NCBI RefSeq assembly: GCF_018917935.1
Contig: NZ_JAHLPN010000002.1
Span: 274,751-338,750, forward strand
Direction: 5' to 3'
DNA from: Kineothrix sp. MSJ-39
GTDB lineage: Bacteria > Bacillota > Clostridia > Lachnospirales > Lachnospiraceae
DNA: 64,000 nt
The notes beneath the pieces were generated by a model. The model did not search any database, had not been told where the DNA came from, and saw nothing but the letters and a program-made list of their open reading frames with translations. Shown here piece after piece: positions 51,530 through 63,994 of the stretch (the stretch's first letter is position 1; the number at the start of each line of letters is the position of its first letter). The position numbers and the translations under genes were made by a program.

Positions 51530-52789
51530 ATGAAAAAAACAAGTAAAAAATTACGCAAATTGTGGTTTATTGCTGCAATGGTTCTTCTAATTACGGTTTT
51601 CTTAGAGCCTGCAAATGTAAAAGCAGCCCAGCCACCAACTGATCTGCAGCAAACAGGTGCATCTACCAGATCAGTAGAACTGGGATGGACTGCCCAGAGC
51701 GGTGCATACGGATATATTATCCGATATGCTGCTACACCAAATGCAACAACATTTAATTACGAAAGAACAACCAAAAACGAAATTTATATTTACAGCCTTA
51801 CACTTGGTACAACTTATTATGCACAGATCTGTTCTGTAGATAATTATCAGCAGTATTCCAACTATAAAACCTATACACCTGCTGCATGGTCAAAGGTTAT
51901 TGAATTTAATACAGCACCTGATACGATTTCTACGGTTACACAGACAAATGCAACAAATAATTCGGTTACAGTTTCCTGGGCTCCGGTTACAGGTGCTACA
52001 CATTATCTGATTGGTATTGGCAGTACTTCCAATGAAGAAACTGCACAGGCTTATGGTACAACAACAAACTGCTCTGTTACTTTACAGACACAGCCAAATG
52101 TTTCATTTTATGTATTTGTGTATCCGGTCCGTAAATCTGCGGGAGCGGAAAAATTTGTAACTACTTCATACAATTACAGTTCCAGAAAATGCAAAACAGT
52201 CCCGACTGCTCCAAACAATGTATCTATCAAACAGCGTAGCAACAATTCAACATATTTCACATGGAATGCTACTTCTACGACAGACAATACAGATGGTTAC
52301 GAACTGGAAATTAAAAATGCAAAGAACAAAAAAATTGCAAAAGAAAATGTAAGCATTTATTCATCCTACAAAGCTATCTATAACAAGAAACTCTTTACAC
52401 AGCCATTCCAGTACAGAATGAGAGCTTATGTTGAAATCAACGGTCAGAAAAAGTACAGTGTATGGTCATCCATGAAGAAATACATTCCGGGCGCAGTTCC
52501 GAAAAAGATCGTCAGAGCAAGCAGATATGCAACATCCGGTAAATTAACCTGGACTAAAGTTACAGGTGCAACATCTTACACAGTTTACTGGAAAACATCT
52601 TTAAAGGGCAAATGGAAAGCTGTTGCAAAGAATGTAAAAGGCACAAGCGCCAACGTGAAGTACAATCCAAAGTCTAAGAACAACTTCTACTATATCAAAG
52701 CAAATAAAGTAAAATTTGGTAAGAAGAAATATAACAGTTCTTCAGACAGCAAGAACTTAGATGTTTACGGTGTAATACCAAGATATTAA
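51530..52789 (+). CDS. secreted protein with four FN3-like domains
   Basis: 419 residues. Signal peptide (about 1-32, ends VKAA), then four fibronectin type III-like units (about 34-130, 133-222, 225-322, 325-412), each with the typical W/Y pattern (VELGWTAQSGAYGYIIRYAA, VTVSWAPVTGATHYLIGIG, LTWTKVTGATSYTVYWKTSL). The last half is rich in Lys and Tyr. No catalytic module, transmembrane anchor or sortase motif, so it is probably released or held by charge. A binding or matrix role is likely. Confidence 0.82.
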   Translation: MKKTSKKLRKLWFIAAMVLLITVFLEPANVKAAQPPTDLQQTGASTRSVELGWTAQSGAYGYIIRYAATPNATTFNYERTTKNEIYIYSLTLGTTYYAQICSVDNYQQYSNYKTYTPAAWSKVIEFNTAPDTISTVTQTNATNNSVTVSWAPVTGATHYLIGIGSTSNEETAQAYGTTTNCSVTLQTQPNVSFYVFVYPVRKSAGAEKFVTTSYNYSSRKCKTVPTAPNNVSIKQRSNNSTYFTWNATSTTDNTDGYELEIKNAKNKKIAKENVSIYSSYKAIYNKKLFTQPFQYRMRAYVEINGQKKYSVWSSMKKYIPGAVPKKIVRASRYATSGKLTWTKVTGATSYTVYWKTSLKGKWKAVAKNVKGTSANVKYNPKSKNNFYYIKANKVKFGKKKYNSSSDSKNLDVYGVIPRY

Positions 52790-52822
52790 TATAGAGCTGA
52801 TGAGTTTAAAATAAGTTAAAAT

Positions 52823-52869
52823 AAAAATTCCTGCAATCGTTTTTCATGAAATGATTGCAGGAATTTTTT
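52823..52869. terminator. bidirectional terminator
   Basis: AAAAATTCCTGCAATC / GATTGCAGGAATTTTT, between the convergent FN3 and antiporter genes. Confidence 0.88.
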
Positions 52870-52882
52870 CATCTTAAACATA

Positions 52883-54061
52883 TTAAGCCGCTTCCGGCGT
52901 TTTTGAGAACAACACTTTCAGCAAAATAGGCGTTGCGATCGAAGAAACAATGATCAGCAGAATAACCGATGTAAAATAAACCGGCTCTACCAATCCGACA
53001 GAAAGTCCCTTCTGCGCTACGATCAGTGCTACTTCACCTCTTGTCATCATACCAACACCAATCTTAATAGAATCTGCAAAGCTGAATCTGCAGATCTTTG
53101 CCATCAGACCACAACCAATGATCTTGGAAAGCAGTGCTACAATGACAAATCCAATAGAAAACAGCAGGATTGGAATATTCATATCATCAATATCCGTTTT
53201 CAATCCGATGGAAGCAAAGAAAACAGGACCAAATAACATATAAGAGTTAATATCCATCTTTTCTGCTATATAATCGGAATCATTGATACTGCAAAGGATA
53301 ATACCGGCAAAATAAGCACCTGTAATATCCGCAATGCCAAAGAAATGCTCTGCAATATAGGCAAATGCAAAACAGTAAGCAAGTCCGGCAATTGGAATTC
53401 TTCTCGTATGCGGATATCTTTTATCCACGATCTTAAACACTTTATAGCTGATAAATCCGACAACGATCGCAAATACAAAGAATAATAATGTGCTGATCAC
53501 AACCTTGGAAGGTTCTGTTTCAGGATCTTTAAATCCGATAACAAATGTCAGAACCATAATACCAATGACATCATCAATAATAGCTGCACTTAAAATGGTT
53601 GTACCAACCTTTGTTTTCAGTTTGCCCATTTCCTTCAGGGAAGAAACGGTAATACTGACACTCGTTGCAGTCATGATCGTACCGATAAAAACTGCCTTGT
53701 AAAAACCTTCGCTGCCCCATGGCTGCGCGCCATAATAACAGATATAAAAGACTGCTCCAAGTACAAGTGGAACAAATACACCACAGCAGGCAATCAGAAA
53801 TGCGATCGGTCCTGTTTTTAAAAGTTCCTTCAGATCTGTACCAAGTCCGGCACTGAACATCAGAAGTACAACACCGATCTCCGCCATCTGTACAATAAAA
53901 TCTGTCTGATCTACCAGACCGAGCACGCTCGGTCCGATCAACAGACCTGCCACAATTTCACCTACAACCTGTGGCGCTTTACATTTTCTTGCTACAATAC
54001 CAAAAAATTTTGCAAATATAATTATGATCGCAAGATCACGAAATACATCATATGCTTCCAT
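52883..54061 (-). CDS. CPA2-type monovalent cation:proton antiporter
   Basis: 392 residues with about 12 membrane segments. Typical Na+/H+-exchanger motifs: VVGEIVAGLLIGPSVLG near the N-terminus and SAAIIDDVIGIMVLT with the adjacent Asp pair that binds the ion. No C-terminal TrkA-N/C domain, unlike KefB. The start shares one nt with the gyrA stop (TAATG), so it is translationally coupled to gyrA, an unusual neighbour. Ion (Na+ or K+) cannot be told. Confidence 0.88.
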   Translation of the reverse strand: MEAYDVFRDLAIIIIFAKFFGIVARKCKAPQVVGEIVAGLLIGPSVLGLVDQTDFIVQMAEIGVVLLMFSAGLGTDLKELLKTGPIAFLIACCGVFVPLVLGAVFYICYYGAQPWGSEGFYKAVFIGTIMTATSVSITVSSLKEMGKLKTKVGTTILSAAIIDDVIGIMVLTFVIGFKDPETEPSKVVISTLLFFVFAIVVGFISYKVFKIVDKRYPHTRRIPIAGLAYCFAFAYIAEHFFGIADITGAYFAGIILCSINDSDYIAEKMDINSYMLFGPVFFASIGLKTDIDDMNIPILLFSIGFVIVALLSKIIGCGLMAKICRFSFADSIKIGVGMMTRGEVALIVAQKGLSVGLVEPVYFTSVILLIIVSSIATPILLKVLFSKTPEAA

Positions 54062-56619
54062 TATTCTTCATCCTCCGGAAAGCTTTCTGTCTTTTCCTCA
54101 ACAATTTCTTCAGGCTCTTCCACATCTTCGATATTTTCTATCTCATGATCTCCATCGGAAACCTTTTCACGAACTTTCGCGATTTTAGCAACCTTTACAT
54201 TTTCATCCAGATTGATCATTTTAACACCGGATGTGATACGGCCAAGCGTTGATACATCTTCCATACGAAGCTGGATGATAATGCCTTCCGTTGTGATCAT
54301 CATGATCTCATGATCATCATTGACCGCCTTTACACCGACTACATATCCTGTCTTATCTGTGATCTTATAGCATTTTACACCCTTACCGCCACGTTTCTGT
54401 ACGGTAAATTCATCCAGATAGGTTCTCTTTCCCATACCCTTTTCGGATACGATCAGAAGACTGTCTCCCTGATGATCAAGCTGCATACCAATGATCTCAT
54501 CCTGATCTGTCAGATTCATACCGATAACACCCATGGAAGTTCTTCCCGTTGCTCTGACATCTGTTTCCTTAAAGCGGATACACATACCATTCTTTGTTAC
54601 CAGGAAGATCTCTGTGTCTTTATCAGTCAGTTTTACTTCTATCAGCTCGTCATCATCTCTTAAATTGATGGCAGCAAGACCGTTTTTGCGGATATTGTTG
54701 AATTCATCGATCGGTGTTTTCTTTACGATACCGTTTTTCGTTACCATAAAGAGATTTTTTCCGGTAAGCTCATGATCATCCGGAATCGGAATGACTGCAT
54801 TTACCTTTTCTCCCGGATTAAGCTGCAGCAGATTGATGATTGCTGTACCTCTTGCCGTTCTGCCTGCTTCCGGAATCTCGTATCCCTTCATACGGTAAAC
54901 ACGGCCAAAGTTTGTAAAGAACATGATATAGTAATGCGTATGCATCATCAGCAGATCTTCGATGTAATCATCTTCAATCGTCTGCATTCCTTTGATTCCC
55001 TTACCGCCTCTGTTCTGTGCACGGAAATTATCGACTGTCATACGTTTGATATAACCAAGTGATGTCATGGCAATGACTGTATTTTCTCTTGGGATCATAT
55101 CTTCCATGCTGATATCAAATTCATCAAATCCAATCTTGGATCTTCTGTCATCACCGTATTTATCGGCGATTGCTTTGATTTCTGTCTTGATAACACCCAA
55201 CAGAAGTTTTTCATCACCCAGAATTGCTTTGAGTTCTGCAATTCTTTTTACCAGTTCTGCATGCTCTGCCTCTAACTTCTCTCTTTCCAGACCTGTCAGA
55301 GCACGAAGTCTCATATCGACGATCGCCTGTGCCTGTGCATCGGAAAGACCGAAGCGGTTTATTAAATTTTCTTTTGCAACCTGTGTATTTGCACTGCCTC
55401 TGATGATCTGGATCACTTCATCGATATTATCCAGCGCGATCAGTAAGCCCTGTAAAATATGATCTCTTTCTTCTGCTTTATTCAAATCATATTTGGTTCT
55501 TCTTGTTACAACCTCTTCCTGATGCTTTAAGTAATACTTAAGCATATCCAGAAGATTCAGTACCTTTGGCTGATTATCCACAAGAGCCAGCATAATGACA
55601 CCAAATGTATCCTGAAGCTGTGTATGTTTGTAAAGCTGGTTCAGGATAATATTCGGATTGACATCTTTTCTGAGCTCAATGACAACTCTTGTACCTTCCC
55701 GGCTTGATTCATCACGAAGATCTGTGATACCGTCTATCTTTTTCAGTTTTACAAGCTCTGCTATCTTTATGATCAGGTTTGCTTTATTTACCATATACGG
55801 AAGCTCAGTGACTACAATCCTGTTCTTTCCGTTTGGCATTGTTTCAATATTGCTGACAGCTCTGACTCTGATCTTACCGCGGCCTGTCCGATATGCTTCC
55901 TCACATCCCTTTGTACCAAGGATCACTGCGCCGGTCGGAAAATCCGGTGCTTTGATGATAGGCAGGATTTCTTCAATATCGGTATCTCTGTCTTCATCGA
56001 TCTTATTATCAATGATCTTTACAACACCATCTACCACTTCTCTTAAATTGTGTGGCGGAATGTTGGTTGCCATACCAACTGCAATACCTGTTGTACCGTT
56101 TACCAGCAGATTCGGATAACGGCTTGGCAGTACGGAAGGTTCTTTTTCAGTTTCATCAAAGTTTGGAACAAAATCAACTGTATCTTTGTTGATATCCGCA
56201 AGAAGCTCCATGGAAATCTTGGAAAGTCTTGCTTCTGTATAACGCATGGCTGCTGCGCCGTCTCCATCCACAGAACCGAAGTTACCGTGACCGTCTACCA
56301 GTGGATAACGTGTTGACCATTCCTGTGCCATGTTGACAAGTGCTCCGTAAATAGAACTGTCTCCATGCGGATGATATTTACCCATTGTATCACCGACGAT
56401 ACGCGCACTCTTACGATGTGGCTTATCCGGTCCGTTATTCAGCTCGATCATAGAATAAAGAACACGTCTCTGTACCGGTTTTAAACCATCTCTGACATCC
56501 GGAAGCGCTCTCGATGCAATAACACTCATTGCATAATCGATATAGGAGGTTTCCATTGTCTTTTTCAAGTCAACATGCTTGACCTTATCAAATATATTCT
56601 GATCCATCATTTCGTCCAT
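54061..56619 (-). CDS. gyrA: DNA gyrase subunit A
   Basis: 852 residues. N-terminal [20 protein letters not shown], catalytic Tyr127 in [11 protein letters not shown], GyrA-box-like QNRGGKG, and an acidic tail. The quinolone-resistance region reads [17 protein letters not shown]: Ser88 corresponds to E. coli Ser83, and Gly92 stands where E. coli has Asp87. Forms the A2B2 enzyme that supercoils DNA. 15 nt downstream of gyrB. Confidence 0.98.
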   Translation of the reverse strand: MDEMMDQNIFDKVKHVDLKKTMETSYIDYAMSVIASRALPDVRDGLKPVQRRVLYSMIELNNGPDKPHRKSARIVGDTMGKYHPHGDSSIYGALVNMAQEWSTRYPLVDGHGNFGSVDGDGAAAMRYTEARLSKISMELLADINKDTVDFVPNFDETEKEPSVLPSRYPNLLVNGTTGIAVGMATNIPPHNLREVVDGVVKIIDNKIDEDRDTDIEEILPIIKAPDFPTGAVILGTKGCEEAYRTGRGKIRVRAVSNIETMPNGKNRIVVTELPYMVNKANLIIKIAELVKLKKIDGITDLRDESSREGTRVVIELRKDVNPNIILNQLYKHTQLQDTFGVIMLALVDNQPKVLNLLDMLKYYLKHQEEVVTRRTKYDLNKAEERDHILQGLLIALDNIDEVIQIIRGSANTQVAKENLINRFGLSDAQAQAIVDMRLRALTGLEREKLEAEHAELVKRIAELKAILGDEKLLLGVIKTEIKAIADKYGDDRRSKIGFDEFDISMEDMIPRENTVIAMTSLGYIKRMTVDNFRAQNRGGKGIKGMQTIEDDYIEDLLMMHTHYYIMFFTNFGRVYRMKGYEIPEAGRTARGTAIINLLQLNPGEKVNAVIPIPDDHELTGKNLFMVTKNGIVKKTPIDEFNNIRKNGLAAINLRDDDELIEVKLTDKDTEIFLVTKNGMCIRFKETDVRATGRTSMGVIGMNLTDQDEIIGMQLDHQGDSLLIVSEKGMGKRTYLDEFTVQKRGGKGVKCYKITDKTGYVVGVKAVNDDHEIMMITTEGIIIQLRMEDVSTLGRITSGVKMINLDENVKVAKIAKVREKVSDGDHEIENIEDVEEPEEIVEEKTESFPEDEE

Positions 56620-56634
56620 GACTTTCCTCCTAAA

Positions 56635-58566
<1,932 letters not shown>

Positions 58567-59652
58567 CTAATTCTCTGATTCTATCCTGCCATTTGTTACT
58601 TTAAATATCTTATCGATGGAAAATCTGTTATTGATAAACTCATCCAGACCCGTACAGGTAATGATCGTCTGGATATTTCCAATATTATTTAACAGATAGT
58701 TCTGTCTGTTGCTGTCAAGCTCTGAAAGAACATCATCTAACAGAAGTACCGGATTATCACCCGTTACTTTTTTCACCAGCTCTATTTCCGAAAGCTTCAA
58801 AGATAAAGCTGCTGTTCTCTGTTGTCCCTGCGAGCCGTACTTTCTGATATCCACACCGTTTGCCACAAAACTGAAATCATCTCTGTGCGGTCCAACGGAT
58901 GTCATTTTATACTTGATATCTTTCTCACGGGAAATCCGCAGAGCATTTTCAAAGTTTTCTGCTTCCGTATCCGGCTCATACACGATCACAAGCTCTTCCT
59001 TATCACCGGAAAGATTTTTATGGATTCCATAAATGATCTCGTTGAGCTGGTCTACAAATTCTTTTCTTCTTTCAATGATCTGTTTGCCATATGTAACAAG
59101 CTGCATATCCCACACGTGCAGTGTTTCGGAAATATCTGTATTGTGATAAAAGTCCTTCAGCAGCTTATTTCTCTGATTCACTATTTTATTATATTGGTTG
59201 AGATTATAAAGATAATATTTATCAATCTGACAGAGCTCCATGTCAACAAATCTTCTTCTCTCGGAAGGACCGTTTTTAATGATGGAAAGATCCTCCGGCG
59301 AGAAAAATACCACATTCAAAAGACCAAGCAGCTGCGCTGCTTTCTTTAAATACTGTCCGTTGACCGCAATCCCTTTTGACTTGCTTTTTTTCAGATGCAT
59401 ATCAACTCTGTATTCCATTCCCTCTTTATCCAGATTCGTGCGGATATGTGCTTCCTCCTGCCCAAATCTGATCATCTCTTTATCCTTACTTCCTTTGTGA
59501 GATTTTGTAGTGGCTGACAGATAAACAGCCTCTAATACATTGGTTTTTCCCTGCGCATTATCACCATATAAAATATTGGTGCCTTTCTCAAAAGAAAGCT
59601 CCAGATTTTCATAATTTCTGAAATTTTCAAGCTTAATAGATTTTATGATCAC
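58567..59652 (-). CDS. recF: recombination protein RecF
   Basis: 361 residues. Walker A GDNAQGKTNVLEAVY, signature region and Walker B (YGSQGQQRTAALSLKLSEIE; VLLLDDVLSELD). Loads RecA at gaps with RecO/RecR. Starts eight nt after the S4-domain gene. Confidence 0.97.
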   Translation of the reverse strand: MIIKSIKLENFRNYENLELSFEKGTNILYGDNAQGKTNVLEAVYLSATTKSHKGSKDKEMIRFGQEEAHIRTNLDKEGMEYRVDMHLKKSKSKGIAVNGQYLKKAAQLLGLLNVVFFSPEDLSIIKNGPSERRRFVDMELCQIDKYYLYNLNQYNKIVNQRNKLLKDFYHNTDISETLHVWDMQLVTYGKQIIERRKEFVDQLNEIIYGIHKNLSGDKEELVIVYEPDTEAENFENALRISREKDIKYKMTSVGPHRDDFSFVANGVDIRKYGSQGQQRTAALSLKLSEIELVKKVTGDNPVLLLDDVLSELDSNRQNYLLNNIGNIQTIITCTGLDEFINNRFSIDKIFKVTNGRIESEN

Positions 59653-59660
59653 AGTTTAAC

Positions 59661-59870
59661 CTACTTTACGACTACAAATTGCTTTCCTGCTGCTTCAAAC
59701 GTATCTCCGGGATATACCTTCTTCCCTCTCTGCAGCTCTGTCTGTCCATTATATTTCACTTCTCCATCCTGTATCATGATCTTGGCATCAATACCGGATG
59801 CGGCAATTCCTGAAAGCTTCAATGCCTGTCCCAGCTTTATAAATTCATCTTTTATTTTTAATTCTTCCAT
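59661..59870 (-). CDS. yaaA: S4-domain RNA-binding protein YaaA
   Basis: 69 residues. S4 fold: FIKLGQALKLSGIAASGIDA, then AKIMIQDGEVKYNGQTELQR and GKKVYPGDTF. Fixed position between dnaN and recF in Firmicutes. Confidence 0.95.
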   Translation of the reverse strand: MEELKIKDEFIKLGQALKLSGIAASGIDAKIMIQDGEVKYNGQTELQRGKKVYPGDTFEAAGKQFVVVK

Positions 59871-59887
59871 TTATGCTTCTCTCTCTT

Positions 59888-60997
59888 TTATTTGATGACA
59901 TTAAAATTAACAGGAAGGATCAGATACAAATATGTACCCTTTTCGTCCTTAATGAAACATGGTGCTTTTGGATTTACCATAAACATTTCAATTTCTTCAT
60001 CATCAATTACCTTTAATGCATCGATCATGAATTTCGGATTGAATCCTATCATCAGATCCTTTCCTTCTTTTCTGATATCGATCAGTTCGTTCATACTACC
60101 GATCGTAGAATTGATACGAAGCTCCATGCTGACATCATTGATATCCATGATGATCGGCTTCTTATCGCCTTCTTTTACCATAAGTGTTGCTCTGTCGATA
60201 CAGTTTAAAAGCTCTTTCTTATTGATCTTTACTTTTGTTTCATAATCAGAAGAGATCATCTGATCTACCTTGAAGTATTCTCCTTCGATCAGTCTGGAAA
60301 CAACGACCGTCTGATCAAATTCAAAAATAATATGCTTATCGGTAAAATAAATGCTGACGTCTTTATCTGCATCTCCCGATAAGATCTTGCTGATCTCATT
60401 TAAAGTCTTGCCCGGAACGATCACCTTTTTATAATCATAGGCATTTTTCAGGAATGTATTGCGGATGGAAATACGATGTCCATCCAGAGATACTACTTTG
60501 AGTACATCCTCTTTAATTTCAAAGAGTTCTCCTGTCATCAGCTTATTTGTATCGTTGTCTGCAATAGAGAAAATAGTCTGTCTGATGATTTCTTTTAAAG
60601 TAAACTGTGAAATGATCACAGGATTTTCTCTTTCAATGACAGGCAGATAAGAAAAATCTTCTCCTGATTTACCTACAATGTTAAAATGTGCTTTTTCACA
60701 GGAGATAAATGTATTCAAATTCTGATCTGTTTCTATTGTTACATCATTATCAGGAAGCTTACGTACAATCTCTAAGAAAAATTTGGCTTCAATGGCAATG
60801 ATACCGCTTTCTGCAATCTCACCTTCAATGATCGTTTCAATACCAAGATCCATATCATTGGCAGTCAGCTTGATGATACCCTGTGATGCATCAACTAAGA
60901 TACATTCCAGGATAGGCATTGTTGTTTTACTGGATACAGCTTTTGATACAATCTGTACACCGTTTAATAAATTAGATTTTTTACATATGATCTTCAT
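59888..60997 (-). CDS. dnaN: DNA polymerase III beta sliding clamp
   Basis: 369 residues, three-domain clamp. N-terminus MKIICKKSNLLNGVQIVSKA; SFVAD-like start replaced by family-typical segments; C-terminus LYLILPVNFNVIK (usual MPMRL end is LPV here). AAGGAG precedes the ATG. Confidence 0.97.
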   Translation of the reverse strand: MKIICKKSNLLNGVQIVSKAVSSKTTMPILECILVDASQGIIKLTANDMDLGIETIIEGEIAESGIIAIEAKFFLEIVRKLPDNDVTIETDQNLNTFISCEKAHFNIVGKSGEDFSYLPVIERENPVIISQFTLKEIIRQTIFSIADNDTNKLMTGELFEIKEDVLKVVSLDGHRISIRNTFLKNAYDYKKVIVPGKTLNEISKILSGDADKDVSIYFTDKHIIFEFDQTVVVSRLIEGEYFKVDQMISSDYETKVKINKKELLNCIDRATLMVKEGDKKPIIMDINDVSMELRINSTIGSMNELIDIRKEGKDLMIGFNPKFMIDALKVIDDEEIEMFMVNPKAPCFIKDEKGTYLYLILPVNFNVIK

Positions 60998-61321
60998 AGC
61001 CTTAAAACTCCTTCAAAACAAAAAGTGGAAAAAGTAAAAATTTGCATATAATACATATTAAAAGATTATTTCATAATATTCTTCGTAATAGATGTGGATT
61101 TGTTGATAACCCTTTCTATTATACTATTTTATCGGAAAAAATGGAATGGATAACTTCGTATATTGTTTTAAATTTTAGGGGGATAAAAGGGTATTTTTCA
61201 ACATTCCTTTTTCAAACAGAAATCGTTTAAGCTGTAAAGGAAAACAGAAATAAACATTTATAAAAGTTTATCAACTGCATTTCAACTGTATTTACCCACA
61301 TTATCCACACAAAAATGTGTA
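60998..61321 (-). other. dnaA-dnaN spacer with DnaA boxes (oriC part 2)
   Basis: Contains TTATCCACA (61301-61309), TTACCCACA (61292-61300), TTATCAACT (61268-61276) and overlapping reverse boxes TGTGGATTT / TGTTGATAA (61093-61109). AT-rich stretches lie between. A -10-like TATAAT (minus strand) near 61120 may serve dnaN. The layout resembles the second half of a bipartite B. subtilis-type origin. Confidence 0.65.
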
Positions 61322-62674
61322 TTAAGCAGGATTGATCTTCTTTTTAATAATTTCTATTTTATTGCGAAGATCTTCACTGCCTTCCATTTCTTTCTTGATC
61401 TTATCGACACCATGCATAACGGTAGTATGGTCTTTGTTACCGATCGTTTTACCGATGGATTTATAAGGAATATCGATAAGCTCTCTGCAAAGATACATAT
61501 AAATCTGTCTTGGCATGACAATTTCGGAATTTCTCTTGGAAGAAGCAATATCGGAAGCAGAAATATTAAAGTGTTCCGCTACAATATTCATAATAAGCTC
61601 CGGCGTAATTTCCTTTGGAGCTTCCGGATAAATAATATCCTTCAGGGCATCTTCTGCCAGGGAAAGAGATAATTCTGTATTATTCAGTCTGGAAGAAGCT
61701 ATTACCTTACGGAGAGCACCTTCCAGCTCACGGATATTGGATTTGATGTTGGTAGCGATGTATTTCAGTATTTCTTCATCAATATCCTGGTCGTAATTTT
61801 CAATATTCTTTTTCAAAATCGCCATTCTGGTCTCGTAATCCGGCGGCTGGATATCAGCAATGAGTCCCCATTCAAAACGGGAACGGAATCTTTCATCCAA
61901 AGTTTCCATTTCTTTTGGTGGTTTATCGGAGGAAAGAATGATCTGTTTGCCTGCTGTATGCAGCGCATTGAAGGTATGGAAAAATTCTTCCTGTGTACTT
62001 TCCTTTCCTATAATAAACTGTACATCATCCAGAAGCAGGACATCGATCGTTCTGTATTTTTCACGCAGGTTTGTCATGGAAGCTGCATTACCGGAACGAA
62101 TTGATTCGATTACTTCATTTGTAAACTGCTCGGAATTGACGTAAAGCACTTTTTTCTCGGAATTCTGTTCCAAAATAAAATGTCCGATGGAATGCATCAG
62201 ATGGGTCTTTCCAAGACCGGCTCCTCCGTAAAGGAAAAGCGGATTGTAAACTTCACCCGGAGATTCTGCAACAGCAAGTGCTGCGGAATGTGCAAATTTG
62301 TTGTTGCTGCCTACAACGAAGGTATCGAAATTATATTTTGGATTTAAGTTAGCTTTCGCGCTGTTGATATTATAAATATAATTTTCTTCTTCGTTTTCTT
62401 TCTTATTATGAATGTCCTTTTCTAATAAGAAGGAAACGTTATATTCATGATTGAACATTTCAGAGATGGATACCTGAAAGTAGTTTTTATATTTAGCAGA
62501 AATATAGCTGACTGCATGTGCCTGATCAGAAGGAATGACGATCTGTACCGTATCGTGATCTACGTCGTGAAATTTCAGTGGCTGGATCCATGTATTAAAT
62601 GATACGGGAGAAAGATCATATTCTGTTTTGATATGCTGCTTGATTTCTTCCCATTTTTCACCGATCTGATTCAT
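61322..62674 (-). CDS. dnaA: replication initiator DnaA
   Basis: 450 residues. Domain I (KWEEIKQHIKTEYDLSPVSF), AAA+ domain III with Walker A GGAGLGKTH and Walker B VLLLDDVQFI, arginine-finger region DERFRSRFEWGLIADI, and domain IV signature DHTTVMHGVDKI. AAGGAG before the ATG. DnaA boxes flank the gene on both sides. Confidence 0.98.
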   Translation of the reverse strand: MNQIGEKWEEIKQHIKTEYDLSPVSFNTWIQPLKFHDVDHDTVQIVIPSDQAHAVSYISAKYKNYFQVSISEMFNHEYNVSFLLEKDIHNKKENEEENYIYNINSAKANLNPKYNFDTFVVGSNNKFAHSAALAVAESPGEVYNPLFLYGGAGLGKTHLMHSIGHFILEQNSEKKVLYVNSEQFTNEVIESIRSGNAASMTNLREKYRTIDVLLLDDVQFIIGKESTQEEFFHTFNALHTAGKQIILSSDKPPKEMETLDERFRSRFEWGLIADIQPPDYETRMAILKKNIENYDQDIDEEILKYIATNIKSNIRELEGALRKVIASSRLNNTELSLSLAEDALKDIIYPEAPKEITPELIMNIVAEHFNISASDIASSKRNSEIVMPRQIYMYLCRELIDIPYKSIGKTIGNKDHTTVMHGVDKIKKEMEGSEDLRNKIEIIKKKINPA

Positions 62675-62699
62675 GATTGATTCTCCTTACCTAAATGTA

Positions 62700-63000
62700 T
62701 TACTATATTAAACTAAACTTGAAAAAAATTCAAATCAGAGGGGCTTTCAATAATTTTTTATAAAAAAAATTTTATTATGTAAATTCAGGGTAAAAATGTT
62801 GAAAACTTTTTTGAAGTTATCAACATTCAAAACCCTATAAAATGGGAAAAATTGAAAAATAATTGTGTGGAAAAACAAAGTTATCCACATTCCATGCACA
62901 TTTTGTGTATAAATTTATGTAAATAAGTGCAAAATTTTTTACTCTGTGAAAAACTAGATATAGTATGTGGAAAGAATGGCAGAAGACAAGATATAGAGTG
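62700..63000. other. oriC part 1, dnaA-rpmH spacer
   Basis: DnaA boxes: TGTTGAAAA (62797-62805), TTATCAACA (62817-62825), TGTGGAAAA (62866-62874), TTATCCACA (62881-62889), TGTGGAAAG (62966-62974). Two AT-only stretches, about 62748-62785 and 62998-63025, could be unwinding elements. The spacer 62675-63036 holds no gene. Confidence 0.82.
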
Positions 63001-63036
63001 AAAAAAATTAAAAAAATTTTTTATGATTTATAAGGC

Positions 63037-63065
63037 TTGACGAGGTTTCTTCTTTCTTATATAAT
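63037..63065 (+). promoter_or_regulatory. promoter of rpmH-rnpA
   Basis: -35 TTGACG (63037-63042), 17-nt spacer, perfect -10 TATAAT (63060-63065). Confidence 0.82.
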
Positions 63066-63108
63066 CGTTAATGATGTTTTCTAATCGTTAAAAAGGAGGT
63101 GTATATCG

Positions 63109-63243
63109 ATGAAAATGACATTTCAGCCAAAGAAGAGACAGAGATCTAAGGTTCATGGTTTTAGAGCAAGAATGAGTTCTGCAGGTGGAAGAAAAGTTTT
63201 AGCTGCAAGAAGAGCTAAAGGAAGAAAGAGATTATCAGCTTAG
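63109..63243 (+). CDS. rpmH: 50S ribosomal protein L34
   Basis: 44 residues, reads [20 protein letters not shown] and ends KGRKRLSA, the full L34 sequence pattern. AAAGGAGGTG lies before the ATG. Divergent from dnaA across oriC, the usual order in Firmicutes. Confidence 0.97.
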   Translation: MKMTFQPKKRQRSKVHGFRARMSSAGGRKVLAARRAKGRKRLSA

Positions 63244-63261
63244 GTCACATTTATGTGACCT
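63242..63261 (+). promoter_or_regulatory. hairpin between rpmH and rnpA
   Basis: AGGTCACAT-TT-ATGTGACCT followed by ATTTTTCTC: a weak terminator/attenuator that would let L34 be made in excess of RnpA. Its 5' base lies in the rpmH stop codon. Confidence 0.65.
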
Positions 63262-63285
63262 ATTTTTCTCTCATGAGGAAAGTTT

Positions 63286-63642
63286 ATGAAATTTTCAGAA
63301 TCGCTGAAAAAAAACAGAGATTTTCAATATGTCTATCGAAATGGCAGATCTTTTGCCAATAAGTATTTTATTATGTATGTATTAGAAAACAGTCAGGATA
63401 GAAATTATATTGGAATATCTGTAAGTAAGAAAGTGGGCAATAGTGTCGTCAGACATCACCTGTGCAGAATTGTCCGCGAAATTTACAGACTACATGAAGA
63501 TATGCTTAATAGTGGTTTAAGCATAGTAGTCATTGCACGACCAAATGCAAAGGACGTTTCTTATAAGGAAGCGGAATCTGCTTTTTTACATCTTGTAAAA
63601 CTCCATGGTATTTCACATGCAGATGGAGAAGTTAGAAATTGA
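63286..63642 (+). CDS. rnpA: ribonuclease P protein component
   Basis: 118 residues. [38 protein letters not shown] (RNR-like basic motif in variant form) and [20 protein letters not shown] are typical. Binds the RNase P RNA to mature tRNA 5' ends. ATGAGGAAAG precedes the ATG; 42 nt after rpmH. Confidence 0.96.
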   Translation: MKFSESLKKNRDFQYVYRNGRSFANKYFIMYVLENSQDRNYIGISVSKKVGNSVVRHHLCRIVREIYRLHEDMLNSGLSIVVIARPNAKDVSYKEAESAFLHLVKLHGISHADGEVRN

Positions 63643-63643
63643 T

Positions 63644-63853
63644 ATGAAAAAATTATTTCTTTTTATCATTAAATTCTATAGAAAATATATTTCGCCAATG
63701 AAAAGTACAAAATGTCCTTATATTCCTTCCTGTTCCGAATATGGTATGGAAGCGATTGAAAAATATGGGGCACTTAAGGGCGGAGCCCTTGCTTTATGGC
63801 GGATTATAAGATGTAATCCTTTTTCAAAAGGCGGGTATGATCCTGTACCCTGA
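63644..63853 (+). CDS. yidD: membrane protein insertion factor YidD
   Basis: 69 residues from the ATG at 63644, chosen by family alignment ([20 protein letters not shown]); the overlapping upstream ATGs are less likely. Three conserved Cys (CPYIPSC, RC) and [13 protein letters not shown] end. Begins one nt after the rnpA stop. Confidence 0.93.
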   Translation: MKKLFLFIIKFYRKYISPMKSTKCPYIPSCSEYGMEAIEKYGALKGGALALWRIIRCNPFSKGGYDPVP

Positions 63854-63994
63854 TCATTTCGTTACCATTAGGTAATTCAGGAGGAGCATTCCTGTAATTC
63901 ATTAAAAGCGCCAATTGAATAAAAAAGAACCTCAAGGTAAGATTGAGTTGCATCTTGGCGGATGTAAACAAAACAATCAGACCGGAGGTTCAAC
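63854..63994 (+). other. leader before the next gene
   Basis: 141 nt without a gene. It contains an imperfect hairpin (AATTCAGGA...TCCTGTAATT, 63882-63902) and ends with GGAGG (63984-63988), the binding site for the next start codon. Confidence 0.5.
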
